A DNA stretch of 64,000 bases, from assembly GCF_036621135.1 (NCBI RefSeq), contig NZ_JAZIBG010000031.1, positions 62,001 through 126,000 of the forward strand. Reading direction: 5' to 3'. The position numbers and the translations under genes were made by a program. Within the stretch, counting starts at the first letter, position 1; each line of letters opens with the position of its first letter. The notes below the pieces were generated by a model. It was given only the letters and a program-made list of their open reading frames with translations. It ran no database searches and was not told where the DNA came from. Of this stretch, positions 44,162-53,380 are shown one piece after another. Source of the stretch: Aquincola agrisoli. Lineage in GTDB: Bacteria; Pseudomonadota; Gammaproteobacteria; Burkholderiales; Burkholderiaceae_C.

Positions 44162-47100
44162 CTACCGATCGCCCTGGCGCACCTGGCGCCAGGCGTTCCT
44201 GCGGCTGGCGATGCCGCTGTCGGGCTCGAACTCCTGGCAGTTCGTCGCGTTGTTGCCCAGGTGCGTGTTGATGCAGTCCTTGTCCTTCTTGGGCTCGCCG
44301 TCGTCCCCGTCGTCGCTCTCGCTGCCCTTGTCAGTGTTGAAGATCAGCGCCTGCGACGAGATGTCGCGCTCGCTCAGCGTCACCATCGCCCATTCAGACT
44401 TGCCGACGTTCTTGCCGGTCGAGAAGTCGAAGGCAAAGAGCGACGAGGCGGCCCAGCAGTCGGCCGTGTTGGTCTTGTTACCGGTGAAGGCCACTGCACC
44501 GTAGGCGACGGTCGGGTCCGCCGTCACCTGCAGGGCATTGGGCAGGTCGAAATACCAGCCCTTGTGCTTCGCCCAGTCGAGGTCGGCGCCGGTGAGCGTC
44601 TGCTTGCTGCCTTCGGTCGTGATGGTGCGCACCAGCAGCGTCGAACGTGTCTTGTCGGACGCGATCTCGACGCCGTCGTCCTTCACGGCGTAGAAACTCT
44701 GCGTCGACGTCGCGTTGAAATCGCTGGCACCGAGCAGCTTGCCGGTGCCTACGAGCACCACGCGCTGCTTCTTGATCATCACGATCTCGGGTGCCGTCGT
44801 GATGGGCTGCGCCTGGCCGCCGAGCGTGAACTTGGCCATCCGGACGGCGGTTCCCTTGTCGAGGTCGAAGTGCCACAGGTTGCCCAGCAGGTCGCCGCCG
44901 TACACGTGAGCGACCGTGCCGTCCGCCTCGCTGGCCGCGCTGATCTGGGCCAGGCCGAGATCGCCCGAGGAGCCGTCGGCCACGGTCAGCGTCGTGCGCA
45001 GCGCGCCCGTCAGGGCATCCACCACATAGAGCCGGCCCCTGGCATCGTTGCTGCCGTTGTAGCCCTGCGTCAGCAGGACGACCCAGCCATAGGTCTTGGT
45101 CTTGACGACGAGCGGACGGCCGACCGACTGGCCCAGCGTGAAGCTGCCGCCGTGGCCGATCTCCCACAGCGCCTTCTTGCCCCGGCTGTCCTCGTTCAGC
45201 GCCTCGCGGGGGTTGCTGACATCGAGTGCGTAGTAGCCGGCGCCTGCGGCACCCCGTCCCGCCACCAGGATGCGCTGGGACGACGACAACGAGGCCAGGC
45301 TCGGCGTGCCGTCGAGCAGCGTCTCGAAGTAGTAGTTGCGCGCCGCCGTCTGCGCCATGCCGCCAAGCACCAGGCCGGGCACGTAGGCCCAGAGCTCCTT
45401 GCCGGTTTCGGTGTCGAACGCATGCAGCATGCCTTCGCCGGTGGCGGCGTAGACGACCTTGTCGGAGGCCGAGACCAAGGGCTTGGCGCCCGTCACCGCG
45501 CCGATGACGCTGGTGCGCGCGCGGTACGTGCTGCCTTCGCCGGTGCGGCCGCCGCGCAGGTAGTTGAACAGCGCCGCACGGCCCGTCGACGTGGCGCTGA
45601 CCTGGGCCCCGACGGCGGCTTCGGTGAAGGCTGCCTTGTAGCTGCTGATCACCCGTGCCTCGGTGCGGGCCGCCAACTGGGCCGATGCCGACCAGATCAC
45701 GTCGGTCACGGCACCCGTCGAGGTGTTGAGCATGTTGGCCGTGATGTCGCCGCCCCAGCTGCCGGTGGTGTACGAGCCCAGGTAGGCCCGCTGGTCGCCG
45801 CGCGCCAGGTTGAGCGTGCTCACCGCGATCGCCGACTGCGCGCCGGTCTGGTTGATCATGTCCGTCAGCCCGTTGCGGATGTTGATCGCCGCCTGCTGCG
45901 GGTTGTCGGCCACGTACATCTGGCCGCGCCCGTTGATCGTCGCGTGCCAGATGTCGTCGATCGACGTGGCCGTTTCGGCCACCGGGGCCGGCCAGCTGAA
46001 GGTGTTCGCGAAGGGGTCGGTGATGCCCGGCCAGATCGTCCCGCGCGCACCCAGCGTGATCGCGTAGGTGTTCATGTGCAGGTTGGTGTTGGTGTCCGGG
46101 TTCTTGACGTTCTGGTTGGTCAGCGGCACGCGTCCGTCGGACAGCGGCTTGCCCGCGCCCGAGGTGGTGCGGCCGTTGCGCAGGTTGAGCGTGAAGTAGG
46201 CGAGCGCGCCGTCGGCGATCGAGCTGGCCGTCGTCGTCTGGTACGGGAAGCCGCTGCCGAACTTGGCCGCGTCATAGGCCGGCGGCGTGTAGGTGTCGTT
46301 GGCGAAACCGTCCGTGACCAGGAAGACGTTGTTGCGCTGGCATGAGTACTGGATGACGTTGTTGTTCGTCATGTACTGCTTGCCGATGTGGTTGAGCGTC
46401 GCGGAGGTCGGCGTGCCGCCGTCCGCGGCGTTCGTGTAGAACGCGCCCGCCACGCGCCGCCGGTTGCTGGCGCTGTCGGCGGCATCGGCGTCGTACATCG
46501 TCACGTCGTTCAGGCGGTTGAAGCCGACGACGCCCAGCCGCATGCCCGTCAGGTCGTCGAGCACCGTGCCCATGGCGCCGGCCAGCATCAGCTTGCGCTT
46601 GCGGTAGTAGCTCCACCAGTTGGCGAAGTTCTGCAGTTCATTGGCATAGCTGCGGCCCGACGGAAAGGTGTTGCCCGACTTGATCTCGATCTTGCGCAGC
46701 TTGGTGCCGTCGGGCGCCTTGATGCAACTGCTCGACCAGCTGTCCACCGCCGTGCAGCCGGCATCGACCACCCAGTAGGTCGCCGGGTAGTAGGTCGTGG
46801 AGATCCACGAGGAGCTGGTGGCGAGCTTGTCGTCCGGCTTGCGCATGCCGGGCCGGTAGTAGAAGTCGGCGGTCTGGTTCGCCGTCAGGTTCATCGTCAG
46901 CGAGCCGCTCAGCGCCGGGTGCGACTTGGCGGCCGTCGGCGTGGCGTCGCCATAGGTCTGCGTGGCGCCGTCATGGTAGGCGGCGGCCCAGGGGGCGTAG
47001 GTGACGCTGGGGTTGTAGTAAAGCGGGTTGTAGCTGCTCGAGCGCAGCGCCGCGAACTGCGGCGACGGCGGCACCGCCTTGCCGAGCGAATTGCTGTCGG

Positions 47101-47413
47101 CGTACTGCGCGCCCCCGGTGCCGGTGCCCACGGGGAACAGGTAGCTCATGTAGTACGAGCCCTTCGTCAGGAACTTGCCGCCGCTCCAGTACGTGTAGTT
47201 CGTGGTGTCCCAGTTCAGGATGCCGTTGTAGGCCGTCAGCAGGATCTCCCAGTCCATCGAGCCCGAGTCGTCCATCCCGAAGATGACGTTCGGCTTCACG
47301 TTGATGTCGACCTTCAGCGGGCGTTTGGACACGTCGGTCGCATACGCCGCGGCCCCGAAGAGCAGGCCTGCCGAGGCCAGGCAGGAGAGGGCAAAGCGGA
47401 CGATGTGTTTCAT
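44162..47413 (-). CDS. pilY1: type IV pilus tip protein PilY1
   Basis: A 1083-residue exported protein with a signal peptide (residues 1-25). A von Willebrand A-like region has a MIDAS motif DDSGSMD at 48-54, and the C-terminal half is the PilY1 beta-propeller domain (VVYAATGEGMLHAFDTETG, GVVLLTQGYNG-like repeats, GGDLLGNLWHFDLDKG). It is a pilus-associated adhesin and assembly/retraction regulator. An acidic Asp/Glu/Lys cluster lies near the C-terminus. It is the last gene of the minor pilin operon, 46 bases after pilX. Confidence 0.93.
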   Translation of the reverse strand: MKHIVRFALSCLASAGLLFGAAAYATDVSKRPLKVDINVKPNVIFGMDDSGSMDWEILLTAYNGILNWDTTNYTYWSGGKFLTKGSYYMSYLFPVGTGTGGAQYADSNSLGKAVPPSPQFAALRSSSYNPLYYNPSVTYAPWAAAYHDGATQTYGDATPTAAKSHPALSGSLTMNLTANQTADFYYRPGMRKPDDKLATSSSWISTTYYPATYWVVDAGCTAVDSWSSSCIKAPDGTKLRKIEIKSGNTFPSGRSYANELQNFANWWSYYRKRKLMLAGAMGTVLDDLTGMRLGVVGFNRLNDVTMYDADAADSASNRRRVAGAFYTNAADGGTPTSATLNHIGKQYMTNNNVIQYSCQRNNVFLVTDGFANDTYTPPAYDAAKFGSGFPYQTTTASSIADGALAYFTLNLRNGRTTSGAGKPLSDGRVPLTNQNVKNPDTNTNLHMNTYAITLGARGTIWPGITDPFANTFSWPAPVAETATSIDDIWHATINGRGQMYVADNPQQAAINIRNGLTDMINQTGAQSAIAVSTLNLARGDQRAYLGSYTTGSWGGDITANMLNTSTGAVTDVIWSASAQLAARTEARVISSYKAAFTEAAVGAQVSATSTGRAALFNYLRGGRTGEGSTYRARTSVIGAVTGAKPLVSASDKVVYAATGEGMLHAFDTETGKELWAYVPGLVLGGMAQTAARNYYFETLLDGTPSLASLSSSQRILVAGRGAAGAGYYALDVSNPREALNEDSRGKKALWEIGHGGSFTLGQSVGRPLVVKTKTYGWVVLLTQGYNGSNDARGRLYVVDALTGALRTTLTVADGSSGDLGLAQISAASEADGTVAHVYGGDLLGNLWHFDLDKGTAVRMAKFTLGGQAQPITTAPEIVMIKKQRVVLVGTGKLLGASDFNATSTQSFYAVKDDGVEIASDKTRSTLLVRTITTEGSKQTLTGADLDWAKHKGWYFDLPNALQVTADPTVAYGAVAFTGNKTNTADCWAASSLFAFDFSTGKNVGKSEWAMVTLSERDISSQALIFNTDKGSESDDGDDGEPKKDKDCINTHLGNNATNCQEFEPDSGIASRRNAWRQVRQGDR

Positions 47414-47459
47414 GGGAAATGCACTCCACAAGGAGCAAGCCAGGCGGTGCGTCGGCCGG

Positions 47460-48032
47460 TCAGCCCTTGGTCACCAGCGATTGCACGAAGGTCCGGAAGT
47501 CCTTCGGTCCGGTGACACGCACCGTGATGCGGAACTGCCGGCCGGCGGGTGGGTCCAGATCACACGCGCCGTCGCCGTCCTGGCAGACCTTCGCGCTGCC
47601 GTTGGGAGGCGCTTCGCGCAGCAGGCACTCCCGCTTGCTGTTAATCACGTTCTCGATGTCGCATTGGCGGTCGACGAAGTAGCGGACTTCGAATTCGTTG
47701 TGGCTGCCCACCGTGACGCGCGGCATGCTGTCCCAGTCCACGGCCGGCAGGCCGTCCTCGTCGGCGTCCTGGCGGCGCGCCGCGTACCAGGAGCCCTGGT
47801 TGCCGTTGTCGTTCGGCAGGGCGACGATCGCTGCGAAGGCCGTGTTGATGCCGACCTCCGAGGCCTGCACCGCCCGCTCCTTGAACGTGACGTTGCCGGC
47901 GACCAAGGTGCTCACCTCGCTCATGCGGGCCATCGACAGCCCGCCCAGCAGCATGACCAGGAGCAGCACGAGCACGACGATCAGCGTGACGCCGGCCTGC
48001 GGTGCGCGGCGGCGGTGAAGGGTGTGCCTCAT
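47460..48032 (-). CDS. pilX: type IV pilus minor pilin assembly protein PilX
   Basis: A 190-residue protein with an N-terminal class III-like signal (RRAPQAGVTLIVVLVLLLVM), one hydrophobic helix and a SEVGINTAFAAI segment typical of PilX. It primes pilus assembly with the other minor pilins. The start is ATG 48032; a GTG at 48038 overlapping the pilW stop in GTGA is equally likely. It lacks the usual Glu5, as is common for PilX-type proteins. Confidence 0.85.
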   Translation of the reverse strand: MRHTLHRRRAPQAGVTLIVVLVLLLVMLLGGLSMARMSEVSTLVAGNVTFKERAVQASEVGINTAFAAIVALPNDNGNQGSWYAARRQDADEDGLPAVDWDSMPRVTVGSHNEFEVRYFVDRQCDIENVINSKRECLLREAPPNGSAKVCQDGDGACDLDPPAGRQFRITVRVTGPKDFRTFVQSLVTKG

Positions 48033-48034
48033 CG

Positions 48035-49114
48035 TCACAGCCCCATGATCCAGTTGCGCAGCGGCACCACCACCTCGCTGGTGCGGTAGCGGTAGCACTG
48101 CCACGGCGTGCTGCCCACGTTGGATGGGGTGATCTCCTCGCCCCAGATGCGGGGCGCGGTCGGCGTGGCGGTGCAGCCGCGCGGCTCGGGTTTCTCTGGC
48201 TGCGGGCTGCGCGTCAGCAGCGTGATGCGAATCGCACGCGCCTGGCCGATGTCCGCGGCGGCGAGGTTGCCCCAGTCCGCGCCGCTGGGCGCCTTGGTGG
48301 TCGGGGGCACCCAGGCATCGACCGTCGTGGGTCCGTTGGCGGTCGCCATCACGCCCAGCTGCGCGCGCAGCGCCACGACATTGCGCACCAGCACCGCGTT
48401 GGCGTTGGCGCCGGTTTCCATCGGCCGCTGCAACTGCAGGTTGCCGTCGACGACCGCATACCGGTGCCATTCGATGCTGCCAAGCAGCGACACGCGCGAG
48501 CCGATGGGCAACAGCGCCGGCGACGCGAAGGCGGCGCCCTGGTTGTGCGCGCCGGCCGCATCGAACGTCAGCCGCTGCGGCGTGGTCTCGGTCGAGCTGG
48601 CTTGCGCCGTCACGGTGCGGACCGTGCAGGGCACCCCCGGCGCCTCTGGCGCCAGCAGCACGGCCTGGCCGGCGTCGACGGGCAGGTAGCTGCGCAGCTC
48701 CGCCCAGTTCAAGGCCGAGGGGGTCTGCAGCGCCACGTTGGCGCCGCCGGCGACGTTGGTGGCGTAGAAGATGTCGATCTGGTCCTGGCCGTTGTTGCGC
48801 GTCACGCGCAGCGGCGAAAACTGCGCCTGGCTGTGGTCGGTGGTGCCGACCCGCAGGTTCAGCGCGTTGCAGAGGTACTGGCCGTTGCCAAAGAACCCCA
48901 GCCCGGCCTGCGCGGCGTCTTCCTTGAGCGCGGACAGCGTCGTGGTGGCGCTGACGACGGCGCTGCCGGCGCTCAGCCCCTGGCGTTGCATCGCCGAGAA
49001 GACCAGCGCGCTGTTGCTGGCGGCGAGCCCCACGAGCAGCGAGATGACGATCCCGATCATCAGCTCGACGATCGAGAGCCCCCGTTGCCGGCGCCGTGGA
49101 TCAGAAGCGCACAT
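48035..49114 (-). CDS. pilW: type IV pilus minor pilin PilW
   Basis: A 359-residue pseudopilin-like protein. The prepilin peptidase site is RRRQRG|LSIVELMIGIVISLL, with Glu at position 5 after the cleavage, followed by a long mostly beta domain including DQIDIFYATNV. This length and order match PilW. It overlaps pilV upstream by 14 bases and pilX downstream. Confidence 0.9.
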   Translation of the reverse strand: MCASDPRRRQRGLSIVELMIGIVISLLVGLAASNSALVFSAMQRQGLSAGSAVVSATTTLSALKEDAAQAGLGFFGNGQYLCNALNLRVGTTDHSQAQFSPLRVTRNNGQDQIDIFYATNVAGGANVALQTPSALNWAELRSYLPVDAGQAVLLAPEAPGVPCTVRTVTAQASSTETTPQRLTFDAAGAHNQGAAFASPALLPIGSRVSLLGSIEWHRYAVVDGNLQLQRPMETGANANAVLVRNVVALRAQLGVMATANGPTTVDAWVPPTTKAPSGADWGNLAAADIGQARAIRITLLTRSPQPEKPEPRGCTATPTAPRIWGEEITPSNVGSTPWQCYRYRTSEVVVPLRNWIMGL

Positions 49115-49568
49115 CGGTCACCACCTCCACGCGCCGCTGGCGTGCTTCCTTGTCGTCCGCGGCGTCCACGCCCTTGCCGGTCCAGCCGATCGTCACGGTC
49201 AGCCGGCCGTTCAGGATGGCGGACGTGGCCGTCACCGTGCCAGGCAGCGCCGCGGCGACTTCGGCGGCCCAGTCGGAGGCCACCTTCTTCGCTGCCGCGT
49301 TGGCGCAGGTTCCGGCGGCCGGTACGGTGTAGCAGGCGGCGTTGGCCACGCCGCCGGCGAGCGCATAGTTGGCCAGCCGGTCGGCGAACTGGATGGCCGC
49401 CATGCGCAGTTGCGCGTCGGTGCCCTGCTGCACGATCTTGGCCTGGAAGCGCGACATGCCCAACAGGCCGAACACGAGCACGACCATCGCGACCAGCGCT
49501 TCCAGCATCGTCACGCCGCGCGCGTGACGCCGCGTCCGGGTCAGCTGCAGTGGGTCTTGTCGACGCAT
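49101..49568 (-). CDS. pilV: type IV pilus modification/minor pilin PilV
   Basis: A 155-residue minor pilin. The prepilin signal HARG|VTMLEALVAMVVLVFGLLG keeps Glu5 and is followed by QAKIVQQGTDAQLRMAAIQF, typical of PilV. Its start overlaps the fimT 3' end by 28 bases and its 3' end overlaps pilW, so the minor pilins are translationally coupled. Confidence 0.9.
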   Translation of the reverse strand: MRRQDPLQLTRTRRHARGVTMLEALVAMVVLVFGLLGMSRFQAKIVQQGTDAQLRMAAIQFADRLANYALAGGVANAACYTVPAAGTCANAAAKKVASDWAAEVAAALPGTVTATSAILNGRLTVTIGWTGKGVDAADDKEARQRRVEVVTDVRF

Positions 49569-50038
49569 AGCCGTACCGCGCCGCCGGCCTCGATGACGAG
49601 GGCGGGGCAGCGGATCTCCGTGGAGCAGGTGATGCCGCTCTTGGCGAAGCCGAAGGTGAGCGTGGTGCCGAGCGGCCAGGTGCGGCCTTCGCTGCCGAAA
49701 TCGACCGAGGCGTTCGACGTGGTCTTCACCCCGTCGGGCAGCGTCAGCGTGCGCAGCGCCGTGCCGGCCGCATCGGACGCCAACCCCACCCGGTCGGTGA
49801 TCTCCACCTTGCTGCCTTCGATCGACATGCGCACGCGGCCGTTGCGCTTGATCGCTTCGCTCTGCGCGAACAGCGCCGCCGACAGGGCGCTGTTGCCGGC
49901 CTCACGCAGGCGCGAGTTCTGGATGTAGTCGCCCAGGTACGGCGCGCCCGCCATCATCAGGATGCCACCGATGGTGATCGTCACCATCAGCTCGATCAGC
50001 GTCAGGCCGCGCTGCGGGGCCGCGCTCAGCTGTCGCAT
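49541..50038 (-). CDS. fimT: GspH/FimT-family minor pilin
   Basis: A 165-residue pseudopilin with a prepilin signal PQRG|LTLIELMVTITIGGIL (Glu5 present), the SRLREAGNSALSAALFAQSE helix and a GspH-like C-terminal domain with two cysteines near the end plus one pair in TCSTEIRC. It belongs to the FimT/FimU group that initiates pilus assembly. Its start overlaps the upstream pilin by 13 bases. Confidence 0.88.
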   Translation of the reverse strand: MRQLSAAPQRGLTLIELMVTITIGGILMMAGAPYLGDYIQNSRLREAGNSALSAALFAQSEAIKRNGRVRMSIEGSKVEITDRVGLASDAAGTALRTLTLPDGVKTTSNASVDFGSEGRTWPLGTTLTFGFAKSGITCSTEIRCPALVIEAGGAVRLCVDKTHCS

Positions 50039-50454
50039 GTCGAGCCCTTGGTGGTCCAGCAGCTGCTGTTGCTGCCCTTCGGATGTGACTTGGTGGCCCG
50101 GTCGCCGTTCTGGTTGATCGTGTAGGCGTAATCCTTCATCACCCCGCTGCCAGTGGCCGTGGCGACGAAGCCCGCGGGATCGGTGGTGAGGGCGCAGCTG
50201 ACGGTGAAGTTGTTGCCCGACAAATCGGGGTTGGCGACGGCGCAGGCATTGCCGTTGGCGTAGCTGCCGGTGTCCTGGAACCGCTGCTCCATGCGCACGC
50301 GGAAGGCCGAGAGCGCATCGAGCGCCGGCGGCACACGCGAGCGCATCACGTAGGCGTTGTATGCCGGCAGCGCCACGGCCGACAGGATGGCCACGATCGC
50401 GACGGCGACCATGAGTTCGATGAGGGTGAAGCCACGCTGGCGGGAGGACGGCAT
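50026..50454 (-). CDS. pilE: type IV pilin-like protein (PilE-type)
   Basis: A 142-residue pilin with a perfect type IVa signal RQRG|FTLIELMVAVAIVAILSAV and a globular domain with a C-terminal cysteine pair (CW near the end and CDS at the tail), like PilE minor pilins. It is first in the operon pilE-fimT-pilV-pilW-pilX-pilY1. AGGA lies about 9 bases before ATG 50454. It is probably the minor PilE rather than the major pilin, by position. Confidence 0.9.
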   Translation of the reverse strand: MPSSRQRGFTLIELMVAVAIVAILSAVALPAYNAYVMRSRVPPALDALSAFRVRMEQRFQDTGSYANGNACAVANPDLSGNNFTVSCALTTDPAGFVATATGSGVMKDYAYTINQNGDRATKSHPKGSNSSCWTTKGSTCDS

Positions 50455-50512
50455 GCTCGGAGTTCCTGGATGAGGGCGGCCCAAGAAGGGCTTTCGCCGG
50501 GCTCGATCCTAG

Positions 50513-50539
50513 GTTTCGGAGGCCTCCTGCAGAACTTGA
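50513..50539 (-). promoter_or_regulatory. possible sigma-28-like promoter upstream of pilE
   Basis: On the minus strand TCAAGTTC (50539-50532), 11 bases, then TCCGAAAC (50520-50513) resembles the FliA pattern TAAAGTTT-N11-GCCGATAA with six and five of eight matches and the exact spacing. It lies about 60 bases ahead of the pilE ATG. A 10-base palindrome GGAGGCCTCC overlaps the spacer. Tentative. Confidence 0.3.
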
Positions 50540-50599
50540 GAAAGCGTGCGAAAACAGGCCTAGCAGATCGAATGGGGCTTTTTGCCGATCGATCGACGC

Positions 50600-50625
50600 C
50601 CAGGCGTGAAGGCGTTCACGCCTGG
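50600..50625. terminator. strong hairpin between ruvB and the pilin operon
   Basis: CCAGGCGTGAA and TTCACGCCTGG form perfect 11-base arms around GGCG, about 100 bases past the ruvB stop. No T-run follows immediately on the minus strand, though a run of A then CCCC comes later, so it may stabilise the ruvB 3' end rather than terminate. The rest of this 268-base gap shows only the promoter-like element near pilE. Confidence 0.5.
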
Positions 50626-50722
50626 AGGCGTGGCGTGCGGGCGTCGGTGCGCAAGGCGGTGGCGATCAGCGGTTTGCGCGCGCCGATGAGCGGCAAGCGG
50701 CGCGACGGAGGCCGGGCGGCGT

Positions 50723-51811
<1,089 letters not shown>

Positions 51812-51860
51812 GGCCCATTATCGCCAGCGGCCTGCGGGGCGCCGGTAAGATCCTCGCCTT

Positions 51861-52229
51861 GTGAACGCCGCCGTCCGCTCCACACTGCTGCGCCGCTCGG
51901 CCTGGGCCGCGCTGCTCGCGATGTTGTGGCTGGCGTTCGCGCCGATGGTGTCGCATGCGCTGGCCGCCGGCGCAGCGCCCTGGTCCGAGGTCTGCTCGGC
52001 CGATGGCGCCCGGCGTGCGCCGGCGGCGCCGCGCGACGCCTCGCAGCACCTGCTCGAACACTGTCCCTTCTGTGCAGGGCAGCCGCTCGCCTCGGCCTTG
52101 CCTTCGGTGCAGGCGGCCTTCATGCCCGAGGGGCGCGCCCACACGAAGCCGTCGCTGCGCCCGCAGGCGCCGCGCAGGCTGCCGGTGTGGCGCCATGCGT
52201 CGTCGCGCGGCCCGCCCTCCTTCGCCTGA
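51861..52229 (+). CDS. DUF2946 family exported protein
   Basis: A 122-residue protein with an N-terminal transmembrane or signal helix (WAALLAMLWLAFAPMVSHAL), a conserved HLLEHCPFC motif in the middle and an Arg/Pro-rich tail. DUF2946 members often sit beside copper-handling genes, and the His/Cys motif could bind copper. The start is GTG 51861. It lies 115 bases upstream of the PCu(A)C chaperone on the same strand. Function unproven. Confidence 0.8.
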   Translation: MNAAVRSTLLRRSAWAALLAMLWLAFAPMVSHALAAGAAPWSEVCSADGARRAPAAPRDASQHLLEHCPFCAGQPLASALPSVQAAFMPEGRAHTKPSLRPQAPRRLPVWRHASSRGPPSFA

Positions 52230-52344
52230 ACCTGCACCGACCGTGCTGCCCGCCGCGATGGCGCGCCGCGGCCCTTGCGCGGCGGCGTTGTGTGCCCGAC
52301 GCGCAGCCCCTGGGCCGATCTTCCTGCTTTCCCGGAGAGTCCCG

Positions 52345-52830
52345 ATGAACGTCTCATTCACTACCTTGCGCGGCCGCCGCGTCCTGCTCACTCTGCTGGT
52401 CTGCGCCGCTTCGGGTGCCTGGATGCCGCCTGCCCAGGCCCAGCCCTCGCCTGCGGTGAAGGTGGAAGCGCCCTGGGCACGGCCCACCGTGCAGGGCCAG
52501 CAGGCCGGCGGCGGCTTCCTGCGCATCGAGAGCAAGGCGGCCGACCGCCTCGTCGGCGGCAGCACGCCGGTGGCCGGCCGGGTCGAACTGCACACGATGG
52601 CGATGGAGGGCGACGTGATGCGCATGCGCCAGCTCGACGCGATCGACGTGCCTGCCAACAAGCCGGTGGAGCTGAAGCCCGGCAGCCTGCACCTGATGCT
52701 GATGGAGCTGCGGGCGCCGCTGAAGGCCGGCGATCGCTTTCCGCTGACGCTGCGGTTCGAGAAGGCCGGCGAGGTGACGGTGGAGGTGGCCGTTCAGAAC
52801 GGGCCGGCGGCGGCAGCGCACAAGCACTGA
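52345..52830 (+). CDS. periplasmic copper chaperone PCu(A)C
   Basis: A 161-residue exported protein with a signal peptide (LLTLLVCAASGAW, AQA) and the PCu(A)C copper-binding pattern: VELHTMAMEGDVMRM followed about 20 residues later by LHLMLMEL. It delivers Cu(I) to the CuA site of cytochrome c oxidase. GGAGAG lies upstream of ATG 52345. The upstream DUF2946 gene supports a copper-linked pair. Confidence 0.92.
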   Translation: MNVSFTTLRGRRVLLTLLVCAASGAWMPPAQAQPSPAVKVEAPWARPTVQGQQAGGGFLRIESKAADRLVGGSTPVAGRVELHTMAMEGDVMRMRQLDAIDVPANKPVELKPGSLHLMLMELRAPLKAGDRFPLTLRFEKAGEVTVEVAVQNGPAAAAHKH

Positions 52831-52852
52831 CCGCCGCGTGCGCCGGCGCGCC

Positions 52853-53287
52853 TCAGCCGCAGGGCTGCGGTGCCGCCGAGGCCGGCAGCCCGAACACCTT
52901 GTCGAACCCCCAGTTGAAGACGAAGGTGTAGATGAGGAAGAACAGCACGAAGCCGATGTCGGTGACCAGGGCTTCCCACAGGCTGATGTCGAGCCACCAG
53001 GCGAAGGTGGGCACCAGCAGCGCCACCAGCCCGCCCTCGAAGCCGACGGCGTGCGCGATGCGCCGTGCGAAGCTGCGGCCCTTCACGGCCTGCTTCGCCT
53101 CCCAGCGCTCGAAGAAGTGGTTGAACACCAGGTTCCAGGCCACTGCGATCATCGAGCTCATGACCGCCAGCGCGCCGGAGTGGCCGAGGCCCTGGTCGAA
53201 CACGAAGGCGAGCGCCCCGGCGACGATGGCGATGGCGATGGCCTCGTACAAGGTGATGAAGACAACGCGGCGCAGCGGGCCTTGCAT
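52853..53287 (-). CDS. PACE-family biocide efflux transporter
   Basis: A 144-residue membrane protein with four hydrophobic helices arranged as two tandem BTP (bacterial transmembrane pair) domains. VVFITLYEAIAIAIVAGALAF, with the key acidic residue, opens the first, and the WNLVFNHFFERWE signature ends it; the second ends similarly in VFNWGFDKVFG. PACE proteins such as AceI export chlorhexidine and polyamines. It is divergent from a LysR regulator, exactly as AceI from AceR. Confidence 0.9.
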   Translation of the reverse strand: MQGPLRRVVFITLYEAIAIAIVAGALAFVFDQGLGHSGALAVMSSMIAVAWNLVFNHFFERWEAKQAVKGRSFARRIAHAVGFEGGLVALLVPTFAWWLDISLWEALVTDIGFVLFFLIYTFVFNWGFDKVFGLPASAAPQPCG

Positions 53288-53332
53288 GGCGGTCGATCCT
53301 GGAAGTGCTGACGAGGCGGGCACTCTAGTTCT

Positions 53333-53374
53333 GCTGAGTTGATATAAAAAGTCAGCTTCTTTCAGTCCAGCTGA
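53333..53374. promoter_or_regulatory. LysR-type operator between the efflux and regulator genes
   Basis: TCAGCT-N11-AGCTGA (53352-53374) is a perfect dyad with the 11-base spacing typical of LysR-family boxes. A further half-site GCTGA at 53333-53337 pairs with TCAGC at 53352. TATAAA at 53343-53348 could be the -10 for the regulator, and the same AT-rich stretch could serve the efflux gene on the other strand. The dyad ends 6 bases before the regulator ATG. Confidence 0.6.
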
Positions 53375-53380
53375 AACATC

